Source: Pseudomonadota bacterium (GTDB lineage: Bacteria > Pseudomonadota > Alphaproteobacteria > Puniceispirillales > Puniceispirillaceae). Taken from it: a DNA stretch of 64,000 nucleotides. The notes under the pieces are model-generated. The model was not told the origin of the DNA. It made no database searches and saw only the letters and a list, made by a program, of their open reading frames with translations. Of this stretch, positions 35,514 through 44,293 are shown in pieces (position 1 is the first letter of the stretch; every line of letters starts with the position of its first letter). Both the position numbers and the translations under genes were made by a program. The DNA is taken from contig JAQCEA010000004.1 of NCBI GenBank assembly GCA_027620495.1, positions 1 through 64,000 of the forward strand, given 5' to 3'.

Positions 35514-36308
35514 TTATTGAAATTGATATGCAGATATTTTGGCGCCCAAAACAGTATCATTGAAATCAATCATGCTTTTGCCGCCAGTTGCAGCGCCCGC
35601 GATCACATGAAGTGGCATCAAATGTTCTTCTCTGGGGTGGCAAAGCCGTGCAGATGGGGCCGCCGCCCAGTTTAGCAATGCTGCTTCTCTTTGTTCAGAT
35701 GGCATCAGAATGCTGTTAGAAAGCCAATTATCAAACGCATCTGAGCCTATCACCTCTGTTCTTCCCATTAACGCACCAACATCGTGGTAACTCATACCAG
35801 AGCCAATGATCAACACACCTTGATCACGCAATGGTTGAAGCAACCTTCCAACTTGCAGATGCGTCTTTGGTGACAGGGTCGGACAAAGCGACACTTGAAT
35901 AGTGGGAATGTTCGCCTCGGGGAAAGCAAGCAACAGTGGAATAAAAATGCCATGGTCAAACCCTCGGTCTTCATCCACCGCACATGCAATGCCACCATCA
36001 TTCAGAATGGCGGACATTTGATTGGCTAAATCCCTGTTTCCTTTGGCGGGCCACTTCAATTCATAGGTATGAGGGGAAAACCCATGGTAGTCATATATCA
36101 GTCCGGGGTTTGGATTGCCGGTAACTTTGATTGTGTCTTCTTCCCAATGTGCTGAAATAACGATGATGGCTTTGATGTCATCACGCACATTATTTGCAAA
36201 TGATTTGAGATATTGCGCCATTCCATCCCAGACGCCTTTTGGATGCCAATCCATAAAAAAGCATGGGCCACCACCATGCGGGATGAAAAAAGTTGGCAAT
36301 CTTACCAT
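35514..36308 (-). CDS. Class III extradiol (LigB/DODA-type) dioxygenase
   Basis: 264 residues from ATG 36308 (MVRLPTFFIPHGGGPC); GTG and ATG codons further upstream also keep the frame. Matches the 4,5-DOPA dioxygenase/YgiD group: the metal histidine in FIPHGGGP, a second in VVISAHWEED (about 57-66), DHGIFIPLLL (about 125-134) and the late GSGMSYHD (about 168-175). These enzymes open catechol-type rings using Fe(II) or zinc; the substrate is not evident. It lies just outside the right att site, and its codon use is more AT-rich than the housekeeping genes, so it may be part of the same acquired patch. Confidence 0.85.
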   Translation of the reverse strand: MVRLPTFFIPHGGGPCFFMDWHPKGVWDGMAQYLKSFANNVRDDIKAIIVISAHWEEDTIKVTGNPNPGLIYDYHGFSPHTYELKWPAKGNRDLANQMSAILNDGGIACAVDEDRGFDHGIFIPLLLAFPEANIPTIQVSLCPTLSPKTHLQVGRLLQPLRDQGVLIIGSGMSYHDVGALMGRTEVIGSDAFDNWLSNSILMPSEQREAALLNWAAAPSARLCHPREEHLMPLHVIAGAATGGKSMIDFNDTVLGAKISAYQFQ

Positions 36309-36469
36309 CTGGTCTACCCACATCACTTGCAACACCTAACAATGCTTCAATTACTACAGAGGTGTCATATGATTTGTTGGGCAGATGGTGCCGGATGAGG
36401 TTGTATGTTTCCTATTATCGGTACCAGCCCAGTACGTAACTGAAACTATCCATAGAATCTCATTTGTAA

Positions 36470-36673
36470 CTGCATAGGTCAACACGCTGTTTTGGTTATC
36501 TCGTGGTTTGGCCCGATGCCGCCTCTTTTATCGACCGGCCGCGCGATTTGGCGGCTAGGTGCCAAAAAATAATGCGTTCATCTGATCCCATCACCCATCT
36601 GCATGTGATGCGCGATTACGCACCAAAAAAATTGGCCGAAATTGAAAGTTTGTGCAATTATTTTTTAAAATAA
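36470..36673 (+). pseudogene. Unidentified coding remnant (C-terminal fragment)
   Basis: One frame stays open for 67 codons ending at TAA 36671-36673 and reads like protein: LVVWPDAASFIDRPRDLAAR and then DPITHLHVMRDYAPKKLAEI. It has no upstream start; an in-frame stop precedes it at 36467. An internal ATG at 36572 would give a 33-residue peptide without a ribosome site. I do not recognise the family. It is likely the tail of a lost gene next to the broken carbonic anhydrase. Confidence 0.35.
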
Positions 36674-36783
36674 TGTCTAAAAGTAAATTTTTTCACAAAA
36701 ATTGTATTTTTTTATTCAAATTACAAAAATATTTTGCCATTCACGAGAAAGAGAAATCAAAAACCGTAGATGAGGTCAATAAA

Positions 36784-37365
36784 ATGAGCAAAATCGTCAC
36801 GGAAATCGTAGAGGCGAATAAAAAATATGCCGCTAATTTTGGCGACAGGGGGAATCTGGCGCTGCCGCCAGCCCGCGGATTTGCGATTTTAATCTGCATG
36901 GATGCCAGGCTTGACCCTGCCCAATATGCCGGGCTTGCCGAAGGTAACGCCGATGTGATCCGCAATGCCGGTGGCCGGGCCAGTGACGATGCCATTCGGT
37001 CCTTGGTCATCTCGCATAAATTGCTTGGCACAAATGAATGGTTTGTTATTCACCACACCGATTGCGGCATGGAGTTGTTTACATCTGACATCATCTCAGG
37101 GCTTCTTTAAACCAGCCTTGAGACGGCCGAAATCACCGCGTCTGGGTGGCAAAATAAATCCACTACAGGCGGCTCAGTTGCGGGAAAATATATCAACTGG
37201 CTGACCTTTGAAAATAACGCAAAATCTGTGGTTGAAGATGTGCAAAGAATACGCAATCACCCATTGGTGCCGAGATATATTCCGATTTATGGCTACATCT
37301 ATGATTGTAAAACAGGTCTTTTGGCAGAGGTGGCTGATGCTTCGGTTGCTGGCCAACCATTATGA
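36784..37365 (+). pseudogene. Beta-carbonic anhydrase with one in-frame TAA
   Basis: From ATG 36784 the frame is open for 108 codons, hits TAA at 37108-37110 and then continues in the same frame 84 codons to TGA 37363-37365. The first part has the zinc site CMDARLDP (about 39-46) and HHTDCGME (about 93-100). The part after the stop still matches the family: [11 protein letters not shown] and [15 protein letters not shown]. Carbonic anhydrase interconverts CO2 and bicarbonate. A single base change would restore a 193-residue enzyme. The AT-rich open frame upstream of 36784 is not considered part of it. Confidence 0.85.
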
Positions 37366-37402
37366 TTAGCAGATGAATGTTTTTTTAACATAGGGGATAA
37401 AT

Positions 37403-38053
37403 ATGGGTGTACGGATAAATGACGTGGTGCCTGATCTTGAGGTCGAGACAGATATAGGCCGTTTCAGCTTGCATCAATGGATTGGCGATTCTTGGGCGAT
37501 TTTATTTTCCCATCCAAAGGATTTTACGCCGGTATGCACGACCGAATTTAGCGCGGTAGCAAAACTTGAAGATGCGTGGAAAGCCCGCAACACAAAGGTG
37601 CTTGGCGTATCGGTCGATAGCATTGATGATCACAAAAAATGGAAAGAGGACATTGCCGCCTATGGCAATCACATACCGTCATTTCCCATTATTGGTGACG
37701 TTGATTTGGTCGTTTCAAAAGCCTTTGATATGTTGCCGGGCGACGCCTATTTGCCAGATGGCCGAACGCCAAATGACACTGCGACTGTCCGGTCGGTTTT
37801 TATTATGGGGCCAGACAAACAGCTAAAGCTGTCGATGACATACCCCATGACGGTTGGCAGAAATTTTGCCGAAGTCATCCGCGCGCTTGATGCCTTGCAA
37901 CTATCCACCAGCAAAGGCGTTGCAACACCAGCAGATTGGCAGGTCGGTCAGGATGTCATTATCCCGGTTGCGGTGAATGATACGGACGCGGAAACCAAGT
38001 TTGGTAAGTTTGAAAAACGATTATCTTATCTAAGAACGGTCAAGCTTGGTTGA
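37403..38053 (+). CDS. Peroxiredoxin, 1-Cys (Prx6) type
   Basis: 216 residues. Reduces hydroperoxides with the peroxidatic cysteine in HPKDFTPVCTTEF (about 37-49). The long C-terminal domain and MTYPMTVGRNFAEVIRALDA (about 146-165) match the Prx6 group, and no conserved resolving cysteine is seen. The start ATG 37403 is preceded by GGGGAT. It stands alone. Confidence 0.94.
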   Translation: MGVRINDVVPDLEVETDIGRFSLHQWIGDSWAILFSHPKDFTPVCTTEFSAVAKLEDAWKARNTKVLGVSVDSIDDHKKWKEDIAAYGNHIPSFPIIGDVDLVVSKAFDMLPGDAYLPDGRTPNDTATVRSVFIMGPDKQLKLSMTYPMTVGRNFAEVIRALDALQLSTSKGVATPADWQVGQDVIIPVAVNDTDAETKFGKFEKRLSYLRTVKLG

Positions 38054-38086
38054 TGCAGGCGTGCCGCGCCTGCGCCACCCTTGTTA

Positions 38087-39013
38087 TCAGGGCAAATCTT
38101 GCTGTGCCAACACAATCACAATGCCGGCTATCATAATAAATATGATGCCTGCAATGCTGATGAGATCTGGCATGATATCCCAGAACATCCAGCCAAAAAT
38201 CCCTACCGACAAAAGATAGGCGTATTCATAAATAGCCGCATAGCTGGTCTTGGCAATTTGATAGGCCCGGGTCATCAACGACAGCGCCAGTGACGCGCCC
38301 ACGGCAATCACCAACATCCATACCCAGAAACCCGTGTCAACGAATTGCCATCCGGTATAGAGAAATGGCGCTTGTGTGCGTAATGCGTCTGGCACCGGAA
38401 ACAGGGCAAAAGAACACGCCACCAAACCACCACAAAATCCGATGGCCACAAAAAACGACATTAAAATCGCCATTGGGCTTTCACCGCCAAGATATCGATA
38501 GGTGATAATCGATCCTAATGCATAGGATGCGCCCGAAAGCACCGGCAGCATGTGAAATAGGGAAAAGCCAGCCTGCCCCGGCTTTAAGATCAACAACACG
38601 CCAGCCGTGCCAATAGCGACGGCGAGGGCCCGCCGCCACCCGATACGTTCTTTAAAAAATAGGGATGAAAAAAGCAGCACAAAAATTGGCGAGGTAAATA
38701 ACCCAGCGCCAGCTTCGGCAATTGGCATCATCGGCATCACGCTGAAATAAACAAGTATCGCGATCACCATAAAGGCTGTTCGGGCGATCATTGGCTTCCA
38801 GCGCACGGGCATGATCGAATAGCCCAAAAAACGGCTGACGGCGGCAATCAGTAGAATCGCAAAAAGTGATCTGCTGAAATGAAATTGACCAACGCCAACT
38901 TGATCAGATACCAGCAATGTTAAATTGTCAGAAAATCCAAAGATGGAAATGCCCAAAACCAGCAACAAGGCACCACGATTTTCTGGTGAGGTTTTATCAA
39001 ACCACGCAAACAT
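38087..39013 (-). CDS. DMT-superfamily (EamA) transporter
   Basis: 308 residues with about ten membrane helices in two EamA repeats (about 8-145 and 155-300). The substrate is unknown; such carriers export or exchange amino acids and metabolites. It starts at ATG 39013 and is convergent with the peroxiredoxin. A second, distinct EamA protein is at 48072-48956. Confidence 0.88.
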   Translation of the reverse strand: MFAWFDKTSPENRGALLLVLGISIFGFSDNLTLLVSDQVGVGQFHFSRSLFAILLIAAVSRFLGYSIMPVRWKPMIARTAFMVIAILVYFSVMPMMPIAEAGAGLFTSPIFVLLFSSLFFKERIGWRRALAVAIGTAGVLLILKPGQAGFSLFHMLPVLSGASYALGSIITYRYLGGESPMAILMSFFVAIGFCGGLVACSFALFPVPDALRTQAPFLYTGWQFVDTGFWVWMLVIAVGASLALSLMTRAYQIAKTSYAAIYEYAYLLSVGIFGWMFWDIMPDLISIAGIIFIMIAGIVIVLAQQDLP

Positions 39014-39398
39014 TGATCGCCATGTTCCTATGCCAGATTGGCTCTTTTATTTTTAATATGATCATTGAACAGCGATTCATCGGCAAGTCAACTATATTAG
39101 CACCGCCGCACCAGCGGTCTGCGTGTCACGCATAATCAGCTACGATAGATGGGGCCAATATTTTTGATTATTATCTGTCACACCGATCAGCGCACCGATG
39201 GCACCTGATGGTGCGTATTTGTGTATTTGGCATGTTGGTTTTGCCGCTTTGCCATGCAATTGTTGGTTTTTTTCCAATCTGCGCGGGTGCCAGCGGCGTC
39301 ATAGTTTCATTGCCATTCGCAAAAAATCTGCTAGTCTTTTGCCACTAACCGAGATGCCAGCGGACATCGAGGGACATATCATTTGGAGGAAATTAACA
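39014..39398 (+). other. Intergenic region upstream of the TRAP operon
   Basis: About 385 bases without a gene between the divergent EamA transporter and dctP. An open frame extends back from dctP to 39198 but lacks protein-like composition. A candidate promoter lies at 39310-39337 and a strong Shine-Dalgarno GGAGG at about 39384. Confidence 0.5.
39310..39337 (+). promoter_or_regulatory. Candidate promoter of dctP
   Basis: TTGCCA (39310-39315), 16-base spacer, TAGTCT (39332-39337), about 60 bases before the start codon. Plausible but not close to consensus. Confidence 0.35.
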
Positions 39399-40517
39399 AT
39401 GAAACGTAGAGATTTTATCGCCAAAGGCGGCATTATTGGTGCCGGCGTTGTTGGCGTAGCGGCCCTGTCAGGCTGTGAAGAGAAAAAAGAAGTTGCCGCC
39501 CCAGCGGTGGTTGCTGATCGTATTGAAATTGCCATGGTATCAACATGGCCGCGCGATTTTCCGGGTCTAGGGACTGGTGCCCAGCGTTTCGCGCAACGTC
39601 TTTCAGACGTATCTGACGGCCGTATTCAAGTTACTTATTATGCCGCTGGCGAGCGTGTTGGTGCGTTTGACTCATTTGACGAAGTGGCCTCTGGCAACGC
39701 ACAGGCCTATCACGCTGCCGATTATTACTGGAAAGGCAAGCACCCCGGTTGGGCGTATTTCACCGCTGTGCCTTTTGGCTTGACCTATCCAGAAATGAAA
39801 TCTTGGTTGCACTGGATGGGCGGTCAGGAACTGCATGACGAATTGGCTGGCGAATTTGGCCTGAAATGTCTGCCAGCGGGCAATACTGGAGTTCAGTGGG
39901 GCGGCTGGTTCAACAAGGAAATCAATTCAGGTGAAGATCTGAAAGGTTTGAAAATGCGTATTCCGGGCCTTGGCGGTGACGTCATGGCTAAACTGGGCGC
40001 CTCTCCCGTATCACTCCCTGGTGGCCAGATATATGAAAACCTTGTTTCAGGTGCAATTGATGCGACTGAATGGGTTGGCCCATGGAATGATGAAGCCATG
40101 AAGTTCTATGAAGCTGCGAAATATTACTACTTCCCAGGTATGCATGAACCAGCTTCACAACTTCACGCCGGTTTCAACGCCTCATTCTGGGGCAGCTTGA
40201 ACAAGTCAGACCAAGCATTGATCGAAGCTGTAGCACAGGGCGAAGACAATAACATTATGGCGGAATATAATGCCAAGAACGGTGCCGCACTTGAGCGTCT
40301 TGTAAAGGATCAAGGTGTTATTGTGAAAGAATTCAACGACGATGTTTACGCAGCATTCAAGCGTGGTTCTGAAGAGGTTTTTGAAGAGGTGCAATCACAT
40401 TCAGCTCTTGCCAAGAAGATCCATGAATCAATGGTGAACGCACGTAAGACAGTTGGTGATTACATCCAGTTGAACGACGTTTCTTACACAAACAAGCGTA
40501 ACGCTGCGCTGGGCTAA
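39399..40517 (+). CDS. dctP: TRAP transporter solute-binding protein (DctP), Tat lipoprotein-like
   Basis: 372 residues from ATG 39399, preceded by GGAGG. The N-terminus MKRRDFIAKGG has a twin-arginine motif, then a hydrophobic stretch and a lipobox-like ALSGC, so export by Tat and lipid attachment are likely. The mature domain is of the mannitol/chloroaromatic TRAP family: MRIPGLGGDVMAKLGASPVS and LPGGQIYENLVSGAIDATEW (about 186-226) form the ligand site with the carboxylate-binding arginine. It captures an organic acid in the periplasm and delivers it to DctQM. A terminator follows. Confidence 0.93.
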   Translation: MKRRDFIAKGGIIGAGVVGVAALSGCEEKKEVAAPAVVADRIEIAMVSTWPRDFPGLGTGAQRFAQRLSDVSDGRIQVTYYAAGERVGAFDSFDEVASGNAQAYHAADYYWKGKHPGWAYFTAVPFGLTYPEMKSWLHWMGGQELHDELAGEFGLKCLPAGNTGVQWGGWFNKEINSGEDLKGLKMRIPGLGGDVMAKLGASPVSLPGGQIYENLVSGAIDATEWVGPWNDEAMKFYEAAKYYYFPGMHEPASQLHAGFNASFWGSLNKSDQALIEAVAQGEDNNIMAEYNAKNGAALERLVKDQGVIVKEFNDDVYAAFKRGSEEVFEEVQSHSALAKKIHESMVNARKTVGDYIQLNDVSYTNKRNAALG

Positions 40518-40527
40518 GCTAGATTGA

Positions 40528-40557
40528 GGGCTGCCGGAATCTTCTGGCAGCCCTTTT
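40528..40557 (+). terminator. Rho-independent terminator/attenuator between dctP and dctQ
   Basis: GGGCTGCC (40528-40535) and GGCAGCCC (40546-40553) form a GC-rich hairpin with a 10-base loop followed by TTTT. Located 10 bases after dctP and 30 bases before dctQ. It probably lets dctP be made in excess over the membrane subunits. Confidence 0.8.
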
Positions 40558-40587
40558 ATGCTAAACTATTTTTAAGAAATTTCGGTG

Positions 40588-41604
40588 ATGGCGTTTTTGT
40601 CTCAAAATGCTCTTTTTTCTGCGTTGCGCATGGTCGGCCTTGCCAGCGCGTTTTTGGCACTTATTTTTGTCATTAATAATTTTCTGATTTTTGGTATCGA
40701 CGCGCCGGGGTTGATCAATACGCTCCGCCTTGGTGATCTATTTGGCGTTGATAGACCGAAACAGGGATATAATATTGGCCAGACGCTGCTTGGCATTGTG
40801 CAAACGGGCATTGTTGGGCTTGGCATTGCCTATGCCATCTGGCGCGGTATGAAACCGAATAATTTACGCATTGATGCCAACTGGATGGACGATATGTCAG
40901 CCTATATCGTCAGGCTAGCGTTCTGGGCGGTCTTGTTGGTTGGTATCGCCGATGCAGTGCTGTCTTTTTTGCGGGTCGAGGGGTTTCATGTGGTGCTGTT
41001 TGGCGAGGCGGGCGGTGCGGCCATTGCCTTGCCGAGCGAACGCGGCTTGTTTGTGCATATCCCGTTAATTTTTCTGTCTGGTCTGATCGCGTTGAAAGAA
41101 AAATCAGTGTCGCTTGTATGGCTGACGCTGCTTGTTGTTGTCGCTGAATTTTTGATTGTTGTGGCCCGGTTCATCTATGGATATGAACAGACCTTTATGG
41201 GCGATCTGGTGCGGTTTTGGTATGCGGCGGTATTTCTTTTTGCCTCTGCCTATACATTAAAAGAAGACGGCCATGTGCGTGTCGATGTGCTGTATGCCAG
41301 CTTGAAACGCCAGACCAAATCAAAGCTAAATATCATTGGCACGGTGTTTTTTGGTATCCCCTTATGCTGGCTGATATTGGTGCGCGGCCTGTGGGGCAAA
41401 TCCAGCCTGATTAACAGCCCGATGATGAATTTCGAAACCTCAATGAGTGGGTTTGGCATGTATGTCAAATATCTCATGGCTGCGTTTCTTGTGGTCTTTG
41501 CGCTGAGCATGATTTTTCAATTTACGTCTTATCTTTTCCACTCGCTGGCAGATATCGAAGAAAATCTGTCTGATGACGAAGCTGGTGAGGAGGTTGTTGC
41601 CTGA
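40588..41604 (+). CDS. dctQ: TRAP transporter small permease (DctQ)
   Basis: 338 residues from ATG 40588 (a GTG lies one codon before). Longer than the common 160-220-residue DctQ. The N-terminal 170 residues have additional membrane helices (about 12-32, 68-88, 112-135), and the C-terminal part (about 185-325) is the typical four-helix DctQ with FIYGYEQTFMGDLVRFWYAA. This extended form goes with the mannitol/chloroaromatic DctP type. It shares a base with dctM (TGATG). Confidence 0.88.
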   Translation: MAFLSQNALFSALRMVGLASAFLALIFVINNFLIFGIDAPGLINTLRLGDLFGVDRPKQGYNIGQTLLGIVQTGIVGLGIAYAIWRGMKPNNLRIDANWMDDMSAYIVRLAFWAVLLVGIADAVLSFLRVEGFHVVLFGEAGGAAIALPSERGLFVHIPLIFLSGLIALKEKSVSLVWLTLLVVVAEFLIVVARFIYGYEQTFMGDLVRFWYAAVFLFASAYTLKEDGHVRVDVLYASLKRQTKSKLNIIGTVFFGIPLCWLILVRGLWGKSSLINSPMMNFETSMSGFGMYVKYLMAAFLVVFALSMIFQFTSYLFHSLADIEENLSDDEAGEEVVA

Positions 41605-44255
41605 TGGAACTTGTTTTCCTCGCCCTGTTATTTTTATTGATGATGTATGCACTTGGGTCTGGCTATCCAGTTGCCTTTGCACTTCCCGGGTCAGCCATTG
41701 TTACAATTATTCTTGCCGGTCTCACCGGATTGCTGATCGAAGGTGACAGCGGGGCCTATTTCATTCAAGACGGCCCGATCGAATGGTTAACCGCGGGCGT
41801 TACTAATTTTCGTGGTATTTATTGGGAGGTTGAACGCGATACGCTGATCGCCATCCCCTTGTTTATTTTCATGGGCATTATGCTGCAGCGGTCAAAGATT
41901 GCCGAAGATTTGCTGGTGACCATGGCCCAGCTTTTTGGCCCAATCCCCGGCGGTCTGGGGATATCGGTGGTTTTTGTTGGCGGCCTATTGGCGGCAACAA
42001 CCGGCATTGTGGGGGCAACGGTCGTGGCCATGGGGCTTATTTCCTTGCCAGCGATGTTGCGGAATAATTATTCAAAGCCGCTGGCAACTGGGGCGATTTG
42101 TGCATCCGGCACATTAGGCCAGATTATTCCCCCGTCCATCGTATTAATCATTCTGGCAGACCAATTGGCGAGCGCCGCTGATCAGGCGGCTACCATGCGT
42201 AAAGACCTCTATAAACAAGCCACAGGCCAGTTCAGCATGCCATCTGAATTCAACATTATCTCAACCAGTGCCGGCGATATGTTCCTTGGGGCGTTTTTGC
42301 CGGGCATCATTCTTGTTGGGCTATATATGGTCTATATTCTGGTGGCGGCATTGATTCGGCCAAAATTGGCACCAGCCGTACCCTATGACGGAAAATTGCT
42401 GGAAAAAACATTTATGATCAAGGTGGCGCTGGCGCTGGTGCCGCCATTGCTGCTGATTTTTCTCGTTCTTGGTTCAATTATTGCCGGTATTGCCACGGTC
42501 AATCAGGCCGGGGCGATTGGTGCGATTGGTGCCATGCTGATGTCTGGCTATAAATTGCGTGAGGGTACAAAAACCGCATTTTATCCAGCGATCCTGACCA
42601 TTGCCTCATTATTGTTAATCTGGCTGATCTCGGCCAATTTCAATCTCAATATCAAGACCATCAATGAAACGTCAGATTGGTTTGGCCTTGCCATAGTTAC
42701 CGTTGGGGTGATTGGCTTGCTGACCGGCATAGGCTGGAGCGGCTGGCGCGCCTATGTCACCGAAGACACATTGCGCGATGTGATGAAAGAAACAGCCAAA
42801 ACAACTTCGTTGGTGTTCATCATCCTGCTTGGTGCGGCGATGTTGACCGCGGCATTCCGCGGATTTGGCGGCGAAGAGGTCGTAAAGCATTTTCTGTCTA
42901 GTTTGCCCGGTGGTTTTTGGGCGCAATTTATTGTCGTGATGCTGGTGATTTTCCTATTGGGATTTTTCCTCGATTTTATCGAAATTGCCGTTGTGGTGGT
43001 GCCGATTGTAGCGCCAATTTTGTTGGCTGATCCATCTGCCAATGTCACCGCGGTTTGGCTTGGTGTGATGATTGGGCTGAATATCCAGACATCATTTTTA
43101 ACGCCGCCATTTGGCTTTGCGCTGTTCTATCTGCGCGGTGTGGCCAGCAAAGCCGTCAAGACACTGGACATGTATAAAGGTGTCGTTCCCTTTATTGCCT
43201 TGCAGATTGCCGGGCTGGCGATTGTTGGCTTTAATCCGGGGTTGGTCAATTATCTGCCGACCAAAACATTCCTGTCGAGCGAAACCGCACCGCCGCCAAA
43301 AAATCCGCGGCTCCAACTATGCCTTGAAGATTATTTGTTTGAATTTTATGACGCAAACAAAGATGCCTATTCGGCCGAGCTTAATCGTTTGAAATCAGCC
43401 GATCTGTCGGCCTTGCCGCAAGCGAAACAAGACGCTTTGGCGCAGAATATCAAAAATGCTGGCATGATTTTTGATCTGGTCGGTAATATTGAAAATGCCA
43501 AAGCCGCCATCGATCAGGCAGCGCTTCCCTATGCGCCAATTCATCGCGAGGTGCGCGCCATAGAGCGTGTTATCCGGCAAGATGAAGCCGAAATTAAACA
43601 GCTTCAGCGCGATTTGCGGGTTACTGATAGTGTGAGCAAAAGAAACAAAATCAGCACACGCATTGCCGGGCTTCAAAATGACATTGCAGAACAGCGCAAA
43701 TTGATCCCGTCAGATTGGCAAAATACCAATAGAGAGTTCAAAAAGCTGACTGCCGAGCTGAACTCGTCCCGAACCAAATTCCGCCGTCAGTCTGATCAAA
43801 CTTATGTTGGTATTCGTCTGTTGACAGCGTCGATTGATGCTGAAGGTGAATTGGCCGCTATTGCTGACCGGGTCCGGCAAATGCGGGCGTCGGCGGCTAC
43901 ATCATCACCTGCAGATATTTTGGATGATGTGAAAGACGTTTATGACGCGCTGAACAAAATTCCAGATGCAGAAGAAGCGGCAAAGCCATTATCTGATGCA
44001 CGGCGCGCGCTTGATGATGCGGCACCAGATCTGGCAAAGGCACGGGCGCATATTGATATGAGCCTAGCCATTATTGATGATGAATTGGCGTGGCGCAGGG
44101 CCGCAAAATCAGGTCTTTATGCCGAGCTTTTAGCATTTGAAACCTATACCCGATCCAATTTGGGATTGCGTGAACAGGACCGTTTGTCGCCAGCGCAGGT
44201 GGATTTTGTGACACCATGTTTGGCCCAGCATAGGGATCTGGCATTGCAATTCTAG
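41604..44255 (+). CDS. dctM: TRAP transporter large permease (DctM) with long C-terminal extension
   Basis: 883 residues, about double the common 430. Residues 1-555 contain the transporter core with many membrane helices, including FVGGLLAATTGIVGATVVAM (about 115-134) and ICASGTLGQIIPPSIVLII (about 167-185), the conserved sodium/substrate elements. A hydrophilic insertion separates two halves near 195-220. From about 560 onward the protein is soluble, rich in alanine, lysine, glutamate and aspartate, with heptad-like stretches (about 660-745) suggesting coiled coil. The extension has no membrane helix and no domain that I recognise. Confidence 0.9.
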   Translation: MELVFLALLFLLMMYALGSGYPVAFALPGSAIVTIILAGLTGLLIEGDSGAYFIQDGPIEWLTAGVTNFRGIYWEVERDTLIAIPLFIFMGIMLQRSKIAEDLLVTMAQLFGPIPGGLGISVVFVGGLLAATTGIVGATVVAMGLISLPAMLRNNYSKPLATGAICASGTLGQIIPPSIVLIILADQLASAADQAATMRKDLYKQATGQFSMPSEFNIISTSAGDMFLGAFLPGIILVGLYMVYILVAALIRPKLAPAVPYDGKLLEKTFMIKVALALVPPLLLIFLVLGSIIAGIATVNQAGAIGAIGAMLMSGYKLREGTKTAFYPAILTIASLLLIWLISANFNLNIKTINETSDWFGLAIVTVGVIGLLTGIGWSGWRAYVTEDTLRDVMKETAKTTSLVFIILLGAAMLTAAFRGFGGEEVVKHFLSSLPGGFWAQFIVVMLVIFLLGFFLDFIEIAVVVVPIVAPILLADPSANVTAVWLGVMIGLNIQTSFLTPPFGFALFYLRGVASKAVKTLDMYKGVVPFIALQIAGLAIVGFNPGLVNYLPTKTFLSSETAPPPKNPRLQLCLEDYLFEFYDANKDAYSAELNRLKSADLSALPQAKQDALAQNIKNAGMIFDLVGNIENAKAAIDQAALPYAPIHREVRAIERVIRQDEAEIKQLQRDLRVTDSVSKRNKISTRIAGLQNDIAEQRKLIPSDWQNTNREFKKLTAELNSSRTKFRRQSDQTYVGIRLLTASIDAEGELAAIADRVRQMRASAATSSPADILDDVKDVYDALNKIPDAEEAAKPLSDARRALDDAAPDLAKARAHIDMSLAIIDDELAWRRAAKSGLYAELLAFETYTRSNLGLREQDRLSPAQVDFVTPCLAQHRDLALQF

Positions 44256-44293
44256 GCGATTACATGATCACGTAAAAAGGGGGAGAGGACGCA

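Noticed and set aside
36652-36783. AT-rich 44-residue extension of the carbonic anhydrase
   Set aside because: Phenylalanine/lysine-rich and unlike the family; the ATG at 36784 fits the homologous N-terminus.
39198-39398. N-terminal extension of dctP
   Set aside because: The Tat/lipobox signal begins at 39399 with GGAGG upstream; the extension would destroy it.
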